A stretch of 64,000 nt of DNA from Halobaculum roseum (lineage in GTDB: Archaea; Halobacteriota; Halobacteria; Halobacteriales; Haloferacaceae), in assembly GCF_019880245.1 (NCBI RefSeq), contig NZ_CP082286.1, forward strand, positions 2,312,521-2,376,520. The letters are read 5' to 3'. The translations under genes and the position numbers were made by a program. Positions within the stretch are counted from its first letter, which is position 1. Each line of letters starts with the position of its first letter. The notes below the pieces were generated by a model that saw only the letters and a list, made by a program, of their open reading frames with translations, did not search any database and was not told the DNA's origin. Positions 51,532-59,915 of this stretch are shown here, in pieces.

Positions 51532-53202
51532 TCAGCGGTCGACCTCGCCCATGATCGTGTCCAGGCTCCCGAGGGTCGCGATCAGGTCGGGGACGTGTTC
51601 GCCCTCGGCCATCTCGGGCAGCGCCTGGAGGTTCGAGAACGACGGCCCGCGGATCTTGAACCGTGCCGGCTCGTCCGTCCCGTCGGCCCGGACGTAGATG
51701 CCGAGTTCGCCCTTCGCGGCCTCGACGGCGGTGTAGACCTCGGTGTCGTCGTCGGGTTTGATCGTTCTGGGGACGTTCGCCTGCACCGTTCGGTCGTCCT
51801 CGGGCCAGCCCTCCAGCAGGTCGATGCACTGCTCGATGATCCGCGCGGACTCCTCCATCTCCCGAAGCCGAACCTGCAGTCGGGCGAAGTTGTCGCCGGC
51901 GTCCTCGGTGACGACGCTCCAGTCGAGTTCGTCGTAGTAGCCGTACGGGTCGTCGCGGCGGAGGTCGTAGTCGACCCCGGAGCCCCGGAGGACCGGACCG
52001 GTACAGCCGTAGCTCTTGGCGACTTCCGGCGGGAGGACACCCGTGTCGACGGTCCGAAGCTGGATGATCTCGTTGCCCGTAAGCAGGTCGTGAAACTCCG
52101 CAAGTCGGCGGGGCAACTCGTCGAGGAAGTCGCGGGTCTTCTCGAAGAACTCCCCGCGGGGCTCGGGCAGGTCCCACGCGACGCCGCCGAGGCGGAAGTA
52201 GTTGAACATGAGCCGCTGGCCCGTCAGGTCCTCTAAGATGTTCTGGACCGTCTCGCGCTCGGTGATGGCGTACATGAACGTCGCGGTGAAGTCGCCGGCG
52301 ACGTCGAGCGCGTACGCCCCCACCGCGAGCAGGTGCGAGAGGATCCGCGACAGCTCGGCGCTCATCGTCCGGACGACCTGCGCGTACTCCGGCACCTCGA
52401 TGTCCGCGAGCGTTTCGGCGACCCGGGCGTAGGCCCACTCGTTGAGCAGGCCGCCGCCGCCCCAGTCCCAGCGGTCGGGATAGGGCATGATCTGGTGGCG
52501 GTAGGTGCCGTTTTGACACATCTGCTCCTCGCAACGGTGGATGTAGCCGATGTCGGGCTCCACGTCGACCACCTGCTCGCCGTCCAGCGTTGCCTCCAGG
52601 TGCATCACCCCGTGGGTCGCGGGGTGGTGGGGTCCGATGTTGAGCATCATCGTGTCCGTGTCGTCCTCGCCCCGGCGGTCCCCCTGCAGCGGGTTCGCGT
52701 TCTCGTCGAACCTGACGATCTGGGGACGGGTCCGGTCGTAGTCGCGCGACAGGGGATGTCCCTGCCAGGTCTCGGGGAGGAGGATGCGGCGGAGGTCGGG
52801 GTGGTCGTCGTACTCGATGCCGACCAGGTCGTACGCCTCGCGCTCGTGCCAGTCGGCCGTCCGGAACACCGGCTCGGCCGACTCGATTCGGGGGACCTCC
52901 GTGTCCGCGGGGACGACGACGCTGACCTCCCGGGTCGGGTCGTCGTACGTCTTCAGGTGGTAGATCGACTCGTAGCGGTCCTCGTACTCCTGGGCGGTGA
53001 CACACGACAGGTGGTCGTACCCCGCCGCGGCCTTCAGCGTCGAGAGTACGTCCCGGACCGCGTCCGGCCGGATCACGTAGCCGGGCGCGTTCAGGTGCTC
53101 CTCGCGACCGATCACGTGATCGCCCAGCAGCTCGGCGAGCTCGTCGGGAGCCGTGGTCGCGTCGTCGCCGTCGAGTCGGTCCGCGGGCGTCTGTGTGCTC
53201 AT
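51532..53202 (-). CDS. nuoCD: NADH-quinone oxidoreductase fused subunit NuoCD (stand-alone copy)
   Basis: 556-aa fusion of the 30-kDa (NuoC, about 25-160: FRTADWHEREAYDLVGIEY) and 49-kDa (NuoD, about 180-556: GPHHPATHGVMHLEATLDG, RCEEQMCQ) peripheral-arm subunits of complex I. The quinone-site His-Pro-Ala-Thr-His is intact and the C-terminus ends TLGSLDTIMGEVDR, as in real NuoD. No other nuo gene adjoins: neighbours are an MDR reductase and an HTH regulator. Possibly a second copy in addition to the usual nuo operon. ATG at 53202. Confidence 0.93.
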   Translation of the reverse strand: MSTQTPADRLDGDDATTAPDELAELLGDHVIGREEHLNAPGYVIRPDAVRDVLSTLKAAAGYDHLSCVTAQEYEDRYESIYHLKTYDDPTREVSVVVPADTEVPRIESAEPVFRTADWHEREAYDLVGIEYDDHPDLRRILLPETWQGHPLSRDYDRTRPQIVRFDENANPLQGDRRGEDDTDTMMLNIGPHHPATHGVMHLEATLDGEQVVDVEPDIGYIHRCEEQMCQNGTYRHQIMPYPDRWDWGGGGLLNEWAYARVAETLADIEVPEYAQVVRTMSAELSRILSHLLAVGAYALDVAGDFTATFMYAITERETVQNILEDLTGQRLMFNYFRLGGVAWDLPEPRGEFFEKTRDFLDELPRRLAEFHDLLTGNEIIQLRTVDTGVLPPEVAKSYGCTGPVLRGSGVDYDLRRDDPYGYYDELDWSVVTEDAGDNFARLQVRLREMEESARIIEQCIDLLEGWPEDDRTVQANVPRTIKPDDDTEVYTAVEAAKGELGIYVRADGTDEPARFKIRGPSFSNLQALPEMAEGEHVPDLIATLGSLDTIMGEVDR

Positions 53203-53341
53203 GGATGGGGAGTGCCCGACGGCGCCGCGGGGGAACGGCTGCGGACCGTCGGTTGTGGGCGGGGATCGATCTCCCGGACTGCTGGTCGTTTTCCCGCACA
53301 TCTGGGGCCATTTATCAAGCCGGCGTGAGAACCGTCCGGGC

Positions 53342-54010
53342 GTGAAGACGCTCGCCCTCCGGCTCGACCCCGACGAGGCGTCGACGCACCCGATGCACGC
53401 GTTCGTCGCCGAGCGTCCGGAGTTCGGTCCGACGCGACTGCTCCAATGGAACCCGCGGATCGGCGAGACGAACGTCCTGCTGTTCCACGTCGACGGCCCG
53501 CCCGAGCCGTTCCTCCCCGCGCTGGAGGGCGTCGACACCGCTGAGGTCGTCGAGCCCTCGGCCGAGTCGGCCGTCGACGGGTTCTACCTGTACGTCCGCG
53601 AGCGCCTCACCGACCGCGACCGCGGACTCGTCGAGGCGTTCGCCGACGAGAACGTCGTGGTCGTCCCCCCGGTCGTGTACGCGACCGACGGCTCGATGCG
53701 GTTCTCGGTCGTCGGGACCGGCGACGCGCTCGGACGGGCGATCGACAGAACGCCCGACGGCGTGGACGTGTCGGTCCGTCGAGTCCGGAGCGGCGCCGGC
53801 GCCGCCGTCGATCCGAGCGCGGGACTCACCGACCGCCAGCGGGAGGTCGTCGCCGCCGCCGTCGACGTCGGCTACTACGAGGAGCCCCGGGACGCGACGC
53901 TCGCGGACGTGGCCGAGCGTCTCGGGTGTGCCCCGAGCACGGCCGCGGAGCACGTCCGGCGCGCCGAGGCGACGCTCGTCCGGAGCGCGGTCGGAACCGA
54001 GGACCCCTGA
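53342..54010 (+). CDS. HTH-10 (Bat-like) transcriptional regulator
   Basis: 222-aa regulator with the bacterio-opsin-activator type C-terminal HTH: LTDRQREVVAAAVDVGYYEE, then RDATLADVAERLGCAPSTAAEHVRRAE. The N-terminal 150 residues form the sensory half common to this haloarchaeal family. The GTG at 53342 starts VKTLALRLDPDE and lies about 30 bp from a CATTTATC element (about 53308). Divergent from NuoCD, with a 139-bp shared region, so it may regulate that gene. Confidence 0.92.
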   Translation: MKTLALRLDPDEASTHPMHAFVAERPEFGPTRLLQWNPRIGETNVLLFHVDGPPEPFLPALEGVDTAEVVEPSAESAVDGFYLYVRERLTDRDRGLVEAFADENVVVVPPVVYATDGSMRFSVVGTGDALGRAIDRTPDGVDVSVRRVRSGAGAAVDPSAGLTDRQREVVAAAVDVGYYEEPRDATLADVAERLGCAPSTAAEHVRRAEATLVRSAVGTEDP

Positions 54011-54044
54011 GACGTGCCGTCCGGAGAGCGGCGGGTCCCGCCCG

Positions 54045-54392
54045 CTACAGCCGGAACACGTACTCCACGGCGCCGTCGGCGTCGTGGATTCGGAGGGCGG
54101 AACCGTCGTCGGCGACTTCCACCGCGTCGACGCCGTCGCGGGCGAACTCGTGGCGGGGCATCGACCCCGAGACGGTGCCCTCCCGGGTCACGACGAACCG
54201 CGCGGTCCCGTCGTCGACGGCGATCTCGTCGGCGCTGTCGGTCGCCGTCGCCTCGAGGTCGCGCACGCGCTCGCGGAGCGCGTCCCACTCCCCGATCGGG
54301 AACCGATCGAACGCGACCTCGTCGTCGGCGTCCGACGGCCGACCCTGCGCGCTTTGCGTCTCGGACTCGTGGCGTCCGTTCCGGTCGCTCAC
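54045..54392 (-). CDS. Conserved haloarchaeal hypothetical protein
   Basis: 115-aa acidic protein. N-terminal 35 residues are disordered; then FPIGEWDALRERVRDLEA suggests a helix, and the C-terminal half is a small beta domain (ARFVVTREGTVSGSMPRHEF, GSALRIHDADGAVEYVFRL). GTG at 54392 (VSDRNGRHES). Converges with the HTH-10 gene. No function recognised. Confidence 0.65.
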   Translation of the reverse strand: MSDRNGRHESETQSAQGRPSDADDEVAFDRFPIGEWDALRERVRDLEATATDSADEIAVDDGTARFVVTREGTVSGSMPRHEFARDGVDAVEVADDGSALRIHDADGAVEYVFRL

Positions 54393-54533
54393 GCCGGACG
54401 GATCGGGCCCGCGGACACGAAAGCTCGGCGGCCGCATGTCGGCGTCGGGGGACCGTCCATCGACGCCCGACGGTCGCCCGTCCGGAGTCGACGGCGACCC
54501 GTCGAGGCTCGACGGTTGTCCGGCGGCAGGGCG

Positions 54534-54540
54534 CTTATAC
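54534..54540 (+). promoter_or_regulatory. TATA element of ubaA
   Basis: CTTATAC centred about 27 bp upstream of the ATG at 54564 predicts a leaderless ubaA message. Confidence 0.6.
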
Positions 54541-54563
54541 AGTCACGGGAGGTACGTCCGTGT

Positions 54564-55379
54564 ATGACCGGACTCGCGCTCGATTCCACCCAACTCGACC
54601 GCTACTCGCGGCACATCATCCTCGACGAGGTCGGTCCCGCGGGCCAGCAGGCGTTGCTGGAGGGCTCGGCGCTCGTCGTCGGCGCCGGCGGGCTCGGCTC
54701 ACCGGTCGTCCAGTACCTCGCGGCCGCCGGGGTCGGGCGGCTCGGCATCGTCGACGACGACGAAGTGGAGCGGTCGAACCTCCAGCGGCAGATCGTCCAC
54801 GCGGACGCCGACGTGGGCAGGCCGAAGGCCGAGTCGGCCGCCGAGTACGTCCGCCGGCTCAACCCCGACGTGGACGTGGAGCCCCGCGAGACGCGCCTCG
54901 ACGCCGGCAACGCCGAGGACCTGATCGGCGACTACGACGTCGTCGTCGACGCCTCCGACAACTTCGGCACGCGCTATCTGGTCAACGACGTGGCGCGGCT
55001 GACCGACACGTCGGTCGCCCACGGCTCCATCTACAAGTTCGAGGGGCAGGCGACCACGCTGGTGCCCGAGGGGCCCTGCTACCGCTGTCTGTTCCCCGAG
55101 GCGCCCGAGCCGGGCGAGATCCCCGACTGCGCGACGACGGGCGTGCTCGGCGTGCTTCCCGGCACCGTCGGCTGCATCCAGGCGACGGAGGCCGTGAAGC
55201 TCCTGCTGGAGGCGGGCGAGGTGCTGGAGGGGCGGCTCCTGTTTTACGACGCGATGGACATGACCTTCGAGACGGTGCCGTACCGCCCGAACCCCGACTG
55301 CCCGGTGTGTGGCGACGACGCCATCGACTCCATCGAGGGGATCGACTACGAGCACGGCTGCAGCGTCACGGCCGACTGA
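54564..55379 (+). CDS. ubaA: SAMP-activating E1-like enzyme UbaA (ThiF/MoeB/HesA family)
   Basis: 271-aa E1-type adenylyltransferase activating ubiquitin-like SAMPs for protein conjugation and sulfur transfer (molybdopterin, tRNA thiolation by NcsA). ATP site VVGAGGLGSPVVQYLAAAG; NLQRQIVH with the catalytic Arg; DASDNFGTRYLVND; zinc Cys pairs CYRC and CPVC; catalytic Cys in PDCATTGVLG. Length and motifs match a single-domain UbaA without rhodanese fusion. Monocistronic and leaderless. Confidence 0.95.
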   Translation: MTGLALDSTQLDRYSRHIILDEVGPAGQQALLEGSALVVGAGGLGSPVVQYLAAAGVGRLGIVDDDEVERSNLQRQIVHADADVGRPKAESAAEYVRRLNPDVDVEPRETRLDAGNAEDLIGDYDVVVDASDNFGTRYLVNDVARLTDTSVAHGSIYKFEGQATTLVPEGPCYRCLFPEAPEPGEIPDCATTGVLGVLPGTVGCIQATEAVKLLLEAGEVLEGRLLFYDAMDMTFETVPYRPNPDCPVCGDDAIDSIEGIDYEHGCSVTAD

Positions 55380-55482
55380 CCGGCGGCCCGCGCCGGTCGC
55401 GGCGGGTCGGTCCGTTTTTGCTCCCCGGTGTCGACGCGGGAGGTATGCATCAGTTCGCCGGAGTCGACCGGGGGCCGAGGAG

Positions 55483-55923
55483 ATGAGCGTCGCCGACCTG
55501 CTCAACGGGATGCCGTTCGCCGACCACATGGGTATCGACGTCGTCGAGGCCGCCGACGGCCGCGCCGTCGTCGAGCTCCCGATGCACGAGGACCTCTCGT
55601 CGGTGCCGGGGCGGAAGATCGCCCACGGCGGCGTCACCTACGCGCTGGCGGACACGGCCGCGGGGGCGGCGGTCATCTCGCTGCACCACAAGCCGACGCC
55701 GACCGTCGACATGCGGATGGACTACCTCGCGCCGGCGACGACCGACCTGCGCGCGGAGGCGACCGTCGTCCGCGACGGCGGCAGCGTCGCCACCGCGGAG
55801 GTGCGGATCGAGGACGTGAACGGCACGCACGTCGCCGACGCGCGCGGGACGTTCAAGACCGGAGGCGGCGGCGACGGCGGCGCGTGGGGCGTCACGCCGG
55901 GCGACGACTCGCTCGACGGGTAG
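55483..55923 (+). CDS. PaaI-type hot-dog thioesterase
   Basis: 146-aa acyl-CoA thioesterase-like protein. Hot-dog core MPFADHMGIDVVEAADGRAVVEL and the catalytic helix segment KIAHGGVTYALADTAAGAA (HGG with downstream Asp) are conserved; a Gly-rich acidic tail (GGGGDGGAWGV) ends it. Hydrolyses CoA thioesters, possibly aromatic acyl-CoA. ATG at 55483 follows AGG-rich GGCCGAGGAG. Confidence 0.92.
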   Translation: MSVADLLNGMPFADHMGIDVVEAADGRAVVELPMHEDLSSVPGRKIAHGGVTYALADTAAGAAVISLHHKPTPTVDMRMDYLAPATTDLRAEATVVRDGGSVATAEVRIEDVNGTHVADARGTFKTGGGGDGGAWGVTPGDDSLDG

Positions 55924-56060
55924 CGCGTCGGGAGATCGCCGGCGACGCCGCCCGGTCGCGAGCGAGGACGCGCGGCCGTCCCCGCGGGCCCCGGTCGGGG
56001 GAGTGTGTGGGTTCTTCCCGAAAGATAACGCTTTTCGGCGGCCCCTCGGAAGTCCGAGGT

Positions 56061-57197
56061 ATGTCCGACGAACTCAAGCGGGGACTGGAGGGCGTCCTCG
56101 TCGCCGAGTCCGACCTCAGCTTCATCGACGGTGACGAGGGCAAACTCGTCTACCGCGGGTACGCCATCGAGGACCTCGCCGAGCACGCCTCCTACGAGGA
56201 GACGCTGTATCTCCTGTGGAACGGTGAACTCCCGACGGAGTCGGAGCTGTCCGCGTTCGAGGAGGCCATGAGCGCCGAGCGCGACCTCGACGACGACACG
56301 CTTGAGACGGTCACGCGCCTCGCGGAGGCCGACGAGGAGCCGATGGCGGCGATGCGCACCGCCGCCTCGTCGCTGTCGGCCGCGGACCCCGACACCGACG
56401 CCGACCCGACCGACCCCGAGGCGAACGTCCGCAAGGCGCGCCGGATCACGGCGAAGCTGCCGACGGCGCTGGCGGCGTTCGCCCGTGTCCGCGACGGCGA
56501 GGAGCCCGTGGACCCGCGCGAGGACCTGGACCACGCCGAGAACTTCCTGTACATGCTCAACGGCGAGGTGCCCGACGAGGTCACCGCGGACGTGTTCGAC
56601 CAGGCGCTCGTGCTCCACGCCGACCACGGGCTCAACGCCTCCACGTTCTCGGCGACGGTCACCGCCTCGACGCTCGCGGACATGCACTCGGCGGTCACCT
56701 CCGCCGTCGGCACGCTCTCGGGGAGCCTCCACGGCGGCGCCAACGCCAACGTGATGCGGATGCTCCAGGAGATCGACGAGGCCGACCAGGAGCCCGTCGA
56801 GTGGGTGACGCAGGCGCTCGAGGAGGGTCGCCGCGTCGCCGGCTTCGGGCACCGCGTGTACAACGTGAAGGACCCGCGCGCGAAGATCCTCGGCGACCGC
56901 TCGGAGGCGCTGGGCGAGGCCGCCGGCGACATGAAGTGGTACGAGATGAGCGTCGCCATCGAGGAGTACATGGCCGAGGAGAAGGGCCTCGCGCCCAACG
57001 TCGACTTCTACTCGGCGACGACGTACTACCAGATGGGCATCCCGATCGACATCTACACGCCCATCTTCGCGGTCTCGCGCGTCGGCGGCTGGGCCGCCCA
57101 CGTGATGGAGCAGTACGAGGACAATCGGCTGATCCGGCCGCGCGCCCGGTACGTCGGCGAGACGGACGCCGAGTGGGTGCCGATCGAGGACCGGTAG
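56061..57197 (+). CDS. gltA: Citrate synthase
   Basis: 378-aa type I citrate synthase (oxaloacetate + acetyl-CoA to citrate), the entry of the TCA cycle. Catalytic residues are in LHGGANANVM (His), FGHRVYN (His) and VDFYSATTYY (Asp); ends RYVGETDAEWVPIEDR. Length is that of the archaeal enzyme without the enterobacterial NADH-sensing domain. The mature start MSDELKRGLEG agrees with haloarchaeal enzymes. The TCTTTCGGGAA...GATAAC stretch 30 bp before it may be promoter. Confidence 0.96.
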   Translation: MSDELKRGLEGVLVAESDLSFIDGDEGKLVYRGYAIEDLAEHASYEETLYLLWNGELPTESELSAFEEAMSAERDLDDDTLETVTRLAEADEEPMAAMRTAASSLSAADPDTDADPTDPEANVRKARRITAKLPTALAAFARVRDGEEPVDPREDLDHAENFLYMLNGEVPDEVTADVFDQALVLHADHGLNASTFSATVTASTLADMHSAVTSAVGTLSGSLHGGANANVMRMLQEIDEADQEPVEWVTQALEEGRRVAGFGHRVYNVKDPRAKILGDRSEALGEAAGDMKWYEMSVAIEEYMAEEKGLAPNVDFYSATTYYQMGIPIDIYTPIFAVSRVGGWAAHVMEQYEDNRLIRPRARYVGETDAEWVPIEDR

Positions 57198-57300
57198 GCG
57201 CCGACGATACCCCACGACCGATCGATTTTTCGCTGCAATTCCGACCGAGACGCGTGATCGCACGCCTCCGGGAAACGGTTATCTCCTCAGCGGGAGTATC

Positions 57301-57567
57301 ATGTGTATGGACCTGAAGATCAGAACCCCCCGAAGCGACGACTACAGCGAGTACGCCGAGAAGGTCCGAAGCGGGGCCCGGAGCCGAGCCGGCGAGCGCG
57401 GCCAGCTCGTCCGCCACGAGGTCGGCGAGCGCATGTTCGACCTCATGACCGAGTACTTCCCCGAGGAGTACCGCGAGCGTCGCCGCGAGGAGCTGATCCG
57501 CACCTTCGGCGCCGGCATCGCCGTCGGCTTCCTCGGCCGCGAACTCGTCCGGTACGCGCGCCGCTAA
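57301..57567 (+). CDS. Small conserved hypothetical protein
   Basis: 88-aa charged, helical protein (EYAEKVRSGARSRAGERGQL, EYFPEEYRERRREELIRTFG) ending in a short hydrophobic/basic tail GAGIAVGFLGRELVRYARR that could touch the membrane. ATG at 57301 has a GGGAG six bases upstream; an ATG two codons later is possible. Function unknown. Confidence 0.7.
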   Translation: MCMDLKIRTPRSDDYSEYAEKVRSGARSRAGERGQLVRHEVGERMFDLMTEYFPEEYRERRREELIRTFGAGIAVGFLGRELVRYARR

Positions 57568-57666
57568 GTCGACGACTCACACCGCTCCCGGGGACACCGG
57601 CCCCCGCCCGTTCCGACCGCGGACGGACCGTCTTTTCGGACACGCAGTTCCCGAGCGACGCGGCCG

Positions 57667-59070
57667 TCACGCGCCGTCAGCGTCCTCCACGCCGTCCACG
57701 TCGTCGGCGTCGGCGCTCCCGCGTTCGGCCATCATCTCCGCCGCCCGCGACGCCCACCCGGTGTAGCGGAAGCCCCAGAGGACGACGGCGGCCATGCAGA
57801 CATACTGGAGGCCGACCGCGAGGTACGCGCCACGGGCGCCGAAGCCGAGCACCTCGCCGACGAGATACGTCGTGCCCAGCAGGAAGCCGAAGGTGCCGAC
57901 GAGCCGTCCCACGAGGGGAACGCGCGTCTCGCTGGCGCCCTGCAGCGCCCCCGAGAGCACGGTGAAGGCGACGAGGAACGCGGCGGTGGCGCCGTACACC
58001 CGCGCGAACGCGACCGCGTGCGGGACCGTCCCGGCGTCGTCGGTGAACACCGAGACGAACGCGGGCGCGAGCGCGACCAGGAGGAGGCCGATGACGCCGA
58101 CGGTCGCGAGCCCCAGTCCGGTCACGGCGTAGCCGTTGTATCGGGCGCCCGCCGCGTCGCCGTCGCCGAGCGACTGCCCGACGACGACGCTGGCGGCGAC
58201 GTTGTAGCCGCGCGAGAGCGGGCCGGTCACCTGCTGGTACATCCGGCGGCCGATCTGGAAGCCCGCGTTGACCTCCGTGCCGAACCCGAGCAGCAGGGCG
58301 TTGAACGGGAACTCGGCGATCGTCGCGGAGAAGCCCTCCAGCACCCGCGGCGCCGAGACGCGAACGAGCTGTTTGGCGATGACCCCGTCGCGCGGGCGCA
58401 CGAGGCTCGCGTCCGCCCACGAGGTCGCCATCGCCGCCAACAGGAGCGCGGCGGTGAGCACGTTCGCGCCGGCCGTGGCGACCCCGACGCCGACGATGTC
58501 GAGCCGGGGCGCCCCCAGCAGGCCGAGCCCGAGGACGAACGATCCCGTGATGTTGAGCGCGTTCGCGAGAACGTTCACGTACATCGGCGTGCGCGTGTCG
58601 CCGGTGCCCTGCAGCGAGCGCGCCCCTATCAGCGCGACGTGGCGCGCGGGCGCGGTGGCGAACACGATGGCGAGGTACGTCCCCCCGAGCGCGGCGGTGT
58701 TCGCGTCGGCGCCCAGCAGCGCGATGATCGGCTCGCCGAACAACAGGCCGATGAACACGAAGGGAACACCCGCGAGCAGGCCCATCAGGACGGCCTGTGT
58801 CACGGCCTCGTCGCGGTTGGCGTCGGCGGCGGCGCCGGTGTCCTGGCTGGAGAGGGCGATCGCGCCGCCGCCGAGGCCGAGCCCGATGCGCAGCGGGAAC
58901 CGGGCGTACAGGTCGGCGAGGCCGATGGCGACGACCGCCGCCGGCGAGAACTGCGCGGTGACGATGATGTCGGTCGTCCGCATCGCCGTGCGGAACGTCT
59001 GCTCGGCCATGACGGGCCACGCGAGCGCGAGCACGCGGCGCCAGACGCCGAGCAGACGCTCGCGGTTCAT
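57667..59070 (-). CDS. MATE family efflux transporter
   Basis: 467-aa multidrug and toxin extrusion (NorM/DinF type) protein with twelve predicted helices in two pseudo-repeats: WPVMAEQTFRTAMRTTDIIV and the internal repeat starting near residue 240 (APRVLEGFSATIAEFPFNAL). Sodium- or proton-driven export of organic cations or metabolites. Acidic tail (SADADDVDGVEDADGA). Divergent from the GGCT-like gene, 98 bp apart. Confidence 0.93.
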   Translation of the reverse strand: MNRERLLGVWRRVLALAWPVMAEQTFRTAMRTTDIIVTAQFSPAAVVAIGLADLYARFPLRIGLGLGGGAIALSSQDTGAAADANRDEAVTQAVLMGLLAGVPFVFIGLLFGEPIIALLGADANTAALGGTYLAIVFATAPARHVALIGARSLQGTGDTRTPMYVNVLANALNITGSFVLGLGLLGAPRLDIVGVGVATAGANVLTAALLLAAMATSWADASLVRPRDGVIAKQLVRVSAPRVLEGFSATIAEFPFNALLLGFGTEVNAGFQIGRRMYQQVTGPLSRGYNVAASVVVGQSLGDGDAAGARYNGYAVTGLGLATVGVIGLLLVALAPAFVSVFTDDAGTVPHAVAFARVYGATAAFLVAFTVLSGALQGASETRVPLVGRLVGTFGFLLGTTYLVGEVLGFGARGAYLAVGLQYVCMAAVVLWGFRYTGWASRAAEMMAERGSADADDVDGVEDADGA

Positions 59071-59168
59071 ATCGGGCCCTCGAACGGCCGCGGTTTGGCG
59101 GTTCCGGAAGCGGCACGGCCGGACGCGCTCGCCCCAACAGCCAAGCCCGCGGGCGGGCTGTGGCCTCC

Positions 59169-59633
59169 ATGGACGTGTTCGTGTACGGAACGTTGACCGA
59201 GCCCGACCGGGTGCGCGAGGTGCTCGACTCGTTCGCGTTCGTCGGCGCCGCGAGACTGGAGGGCCTGCGTGTCGTCGAGGGCCGATACCCGACGCTCGCG
59301 CCGCCCGTCGAGGACGGGGACGCCGGGGACGGGACCGACGACGGTATCGACGGCATCGGCGTCGACGCCGCGGTCGGCGGCCGACTCCTCCGGACCGACG
59401 GGATCGAGGCGCTCGACGCCTACGAGCGGGTCGACGACGGCCTGTACGTCCGGGTGTCCGTTCCGCTGGTCGGTCCCGACGGCGAGCGCCGGGGCGAGGC
59501 CGCGGTGTACGTCGGCGACCCCGAGCGGCTCGACGCGCCGGCGTCCTGGCCGGGCTCGGGACCCTTCGAGGCGCGGGTGGCGCGGACGGTCCGCGAACGC
59601 GGCGTCACGGTTCGAGTTCAGCCGCAAGGTTGA
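59169..59633 (+). CDS. Gamma-glutamylcyclotransferase-like (GGCT/AIG2) protein
   Basis: 154-aa protein of the GGCT fold. Substrate-binding turn VFVYGTLTEPDRVRE near the start and the catalytic Glu in IEALDAYERVDDGLYVRV are present. An acidic insertion EDGDAGDGTDDGIDGIG (about 58-74) is a halophile-type loop. Family enzymes cleave gamma-glutamyl peptides or amines; haloarchaea use gamma-glutamylcysteine, so a thiol-turnover role is possible. ATG at 59169 gives the family start. Confidence 0.85.
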   Translation: MDVFVYGTLTEPDRVREVLDSFAFVGAARLEGLRVVEGRYPTLAPPVEDGDAGDGTDDGIDGIGVDAAVGGRLLRTDGIEALDAYERVDDGLYVRVSVPLVGPDGERRGEAAVYVGDPERLDAPASWPGSGPFEARVARTVRERGVTVRVQPQG

Positions 59634-59721
59634 AGCGCGCGACGGTGGGCGGACAAGCGTCTGACGCCGGCGAGAGGAGGCCGCTGTCCCACGATTTCAC
59701 TTTCACTCCGCGTGACTTACT

Positions 59722-59730
59722 TTTATATAC
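59722..59730 (+). promoter_or_regulatory. TATA element of ilvA
   Basis: TTTATATAC, about 190 bp upstream of the ilvA ATG. The predicted start near 59755 gives a 5' leader of roughly 160 nt, long for haloarchaea. The palindrome GCACGCGTGC (59759-59768) lies at the start site. Confidence 0.5.
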
Positions 59731-59754
59731 TCGGGGTGCCTGTCTGCTGTTGCA

Positions 59755-59915
59755 CGTCGCACGCGTGCATTCCCCCTCTTTCCCCACTTTTCGTCCGCGA
59801 GCCGTCGGCTCGCACGCACGCCGATCTGATCGGTCGGTCGTGTTCCGGGCGCCGCCGCCGATCGGTCGACTGCGGCGATCACAACCGATACACCGGCGAC
59901 CGGCGAAGCCGGGGT
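59755..59915 (+). promoter_or_regulatory. Structured 5' leader of ilvA
   Basis: Roughly 160 nt between the predicted start and the ATG. Small hairpins are visible: GAGCC-GTC-GGCTC near 59800, CCGAT-CTG-ATCGG near 59822 and CCGGC...GCCGG just before the ATG (about 59893-59914). No classical riboswitch is recognised. A pyrimidine-rich stretch CCCCCTCTTTCCCC comes first. Confidence 0.35.

Noticed and set aside
49718-53311. 1197-codon antisense/alternative frame over the F420 reductase to NuoCD region
   Set aside because: It crosses three well-supported genes on both strands, is extremely Arg/Gly/Pro-rich, and holds no domain.
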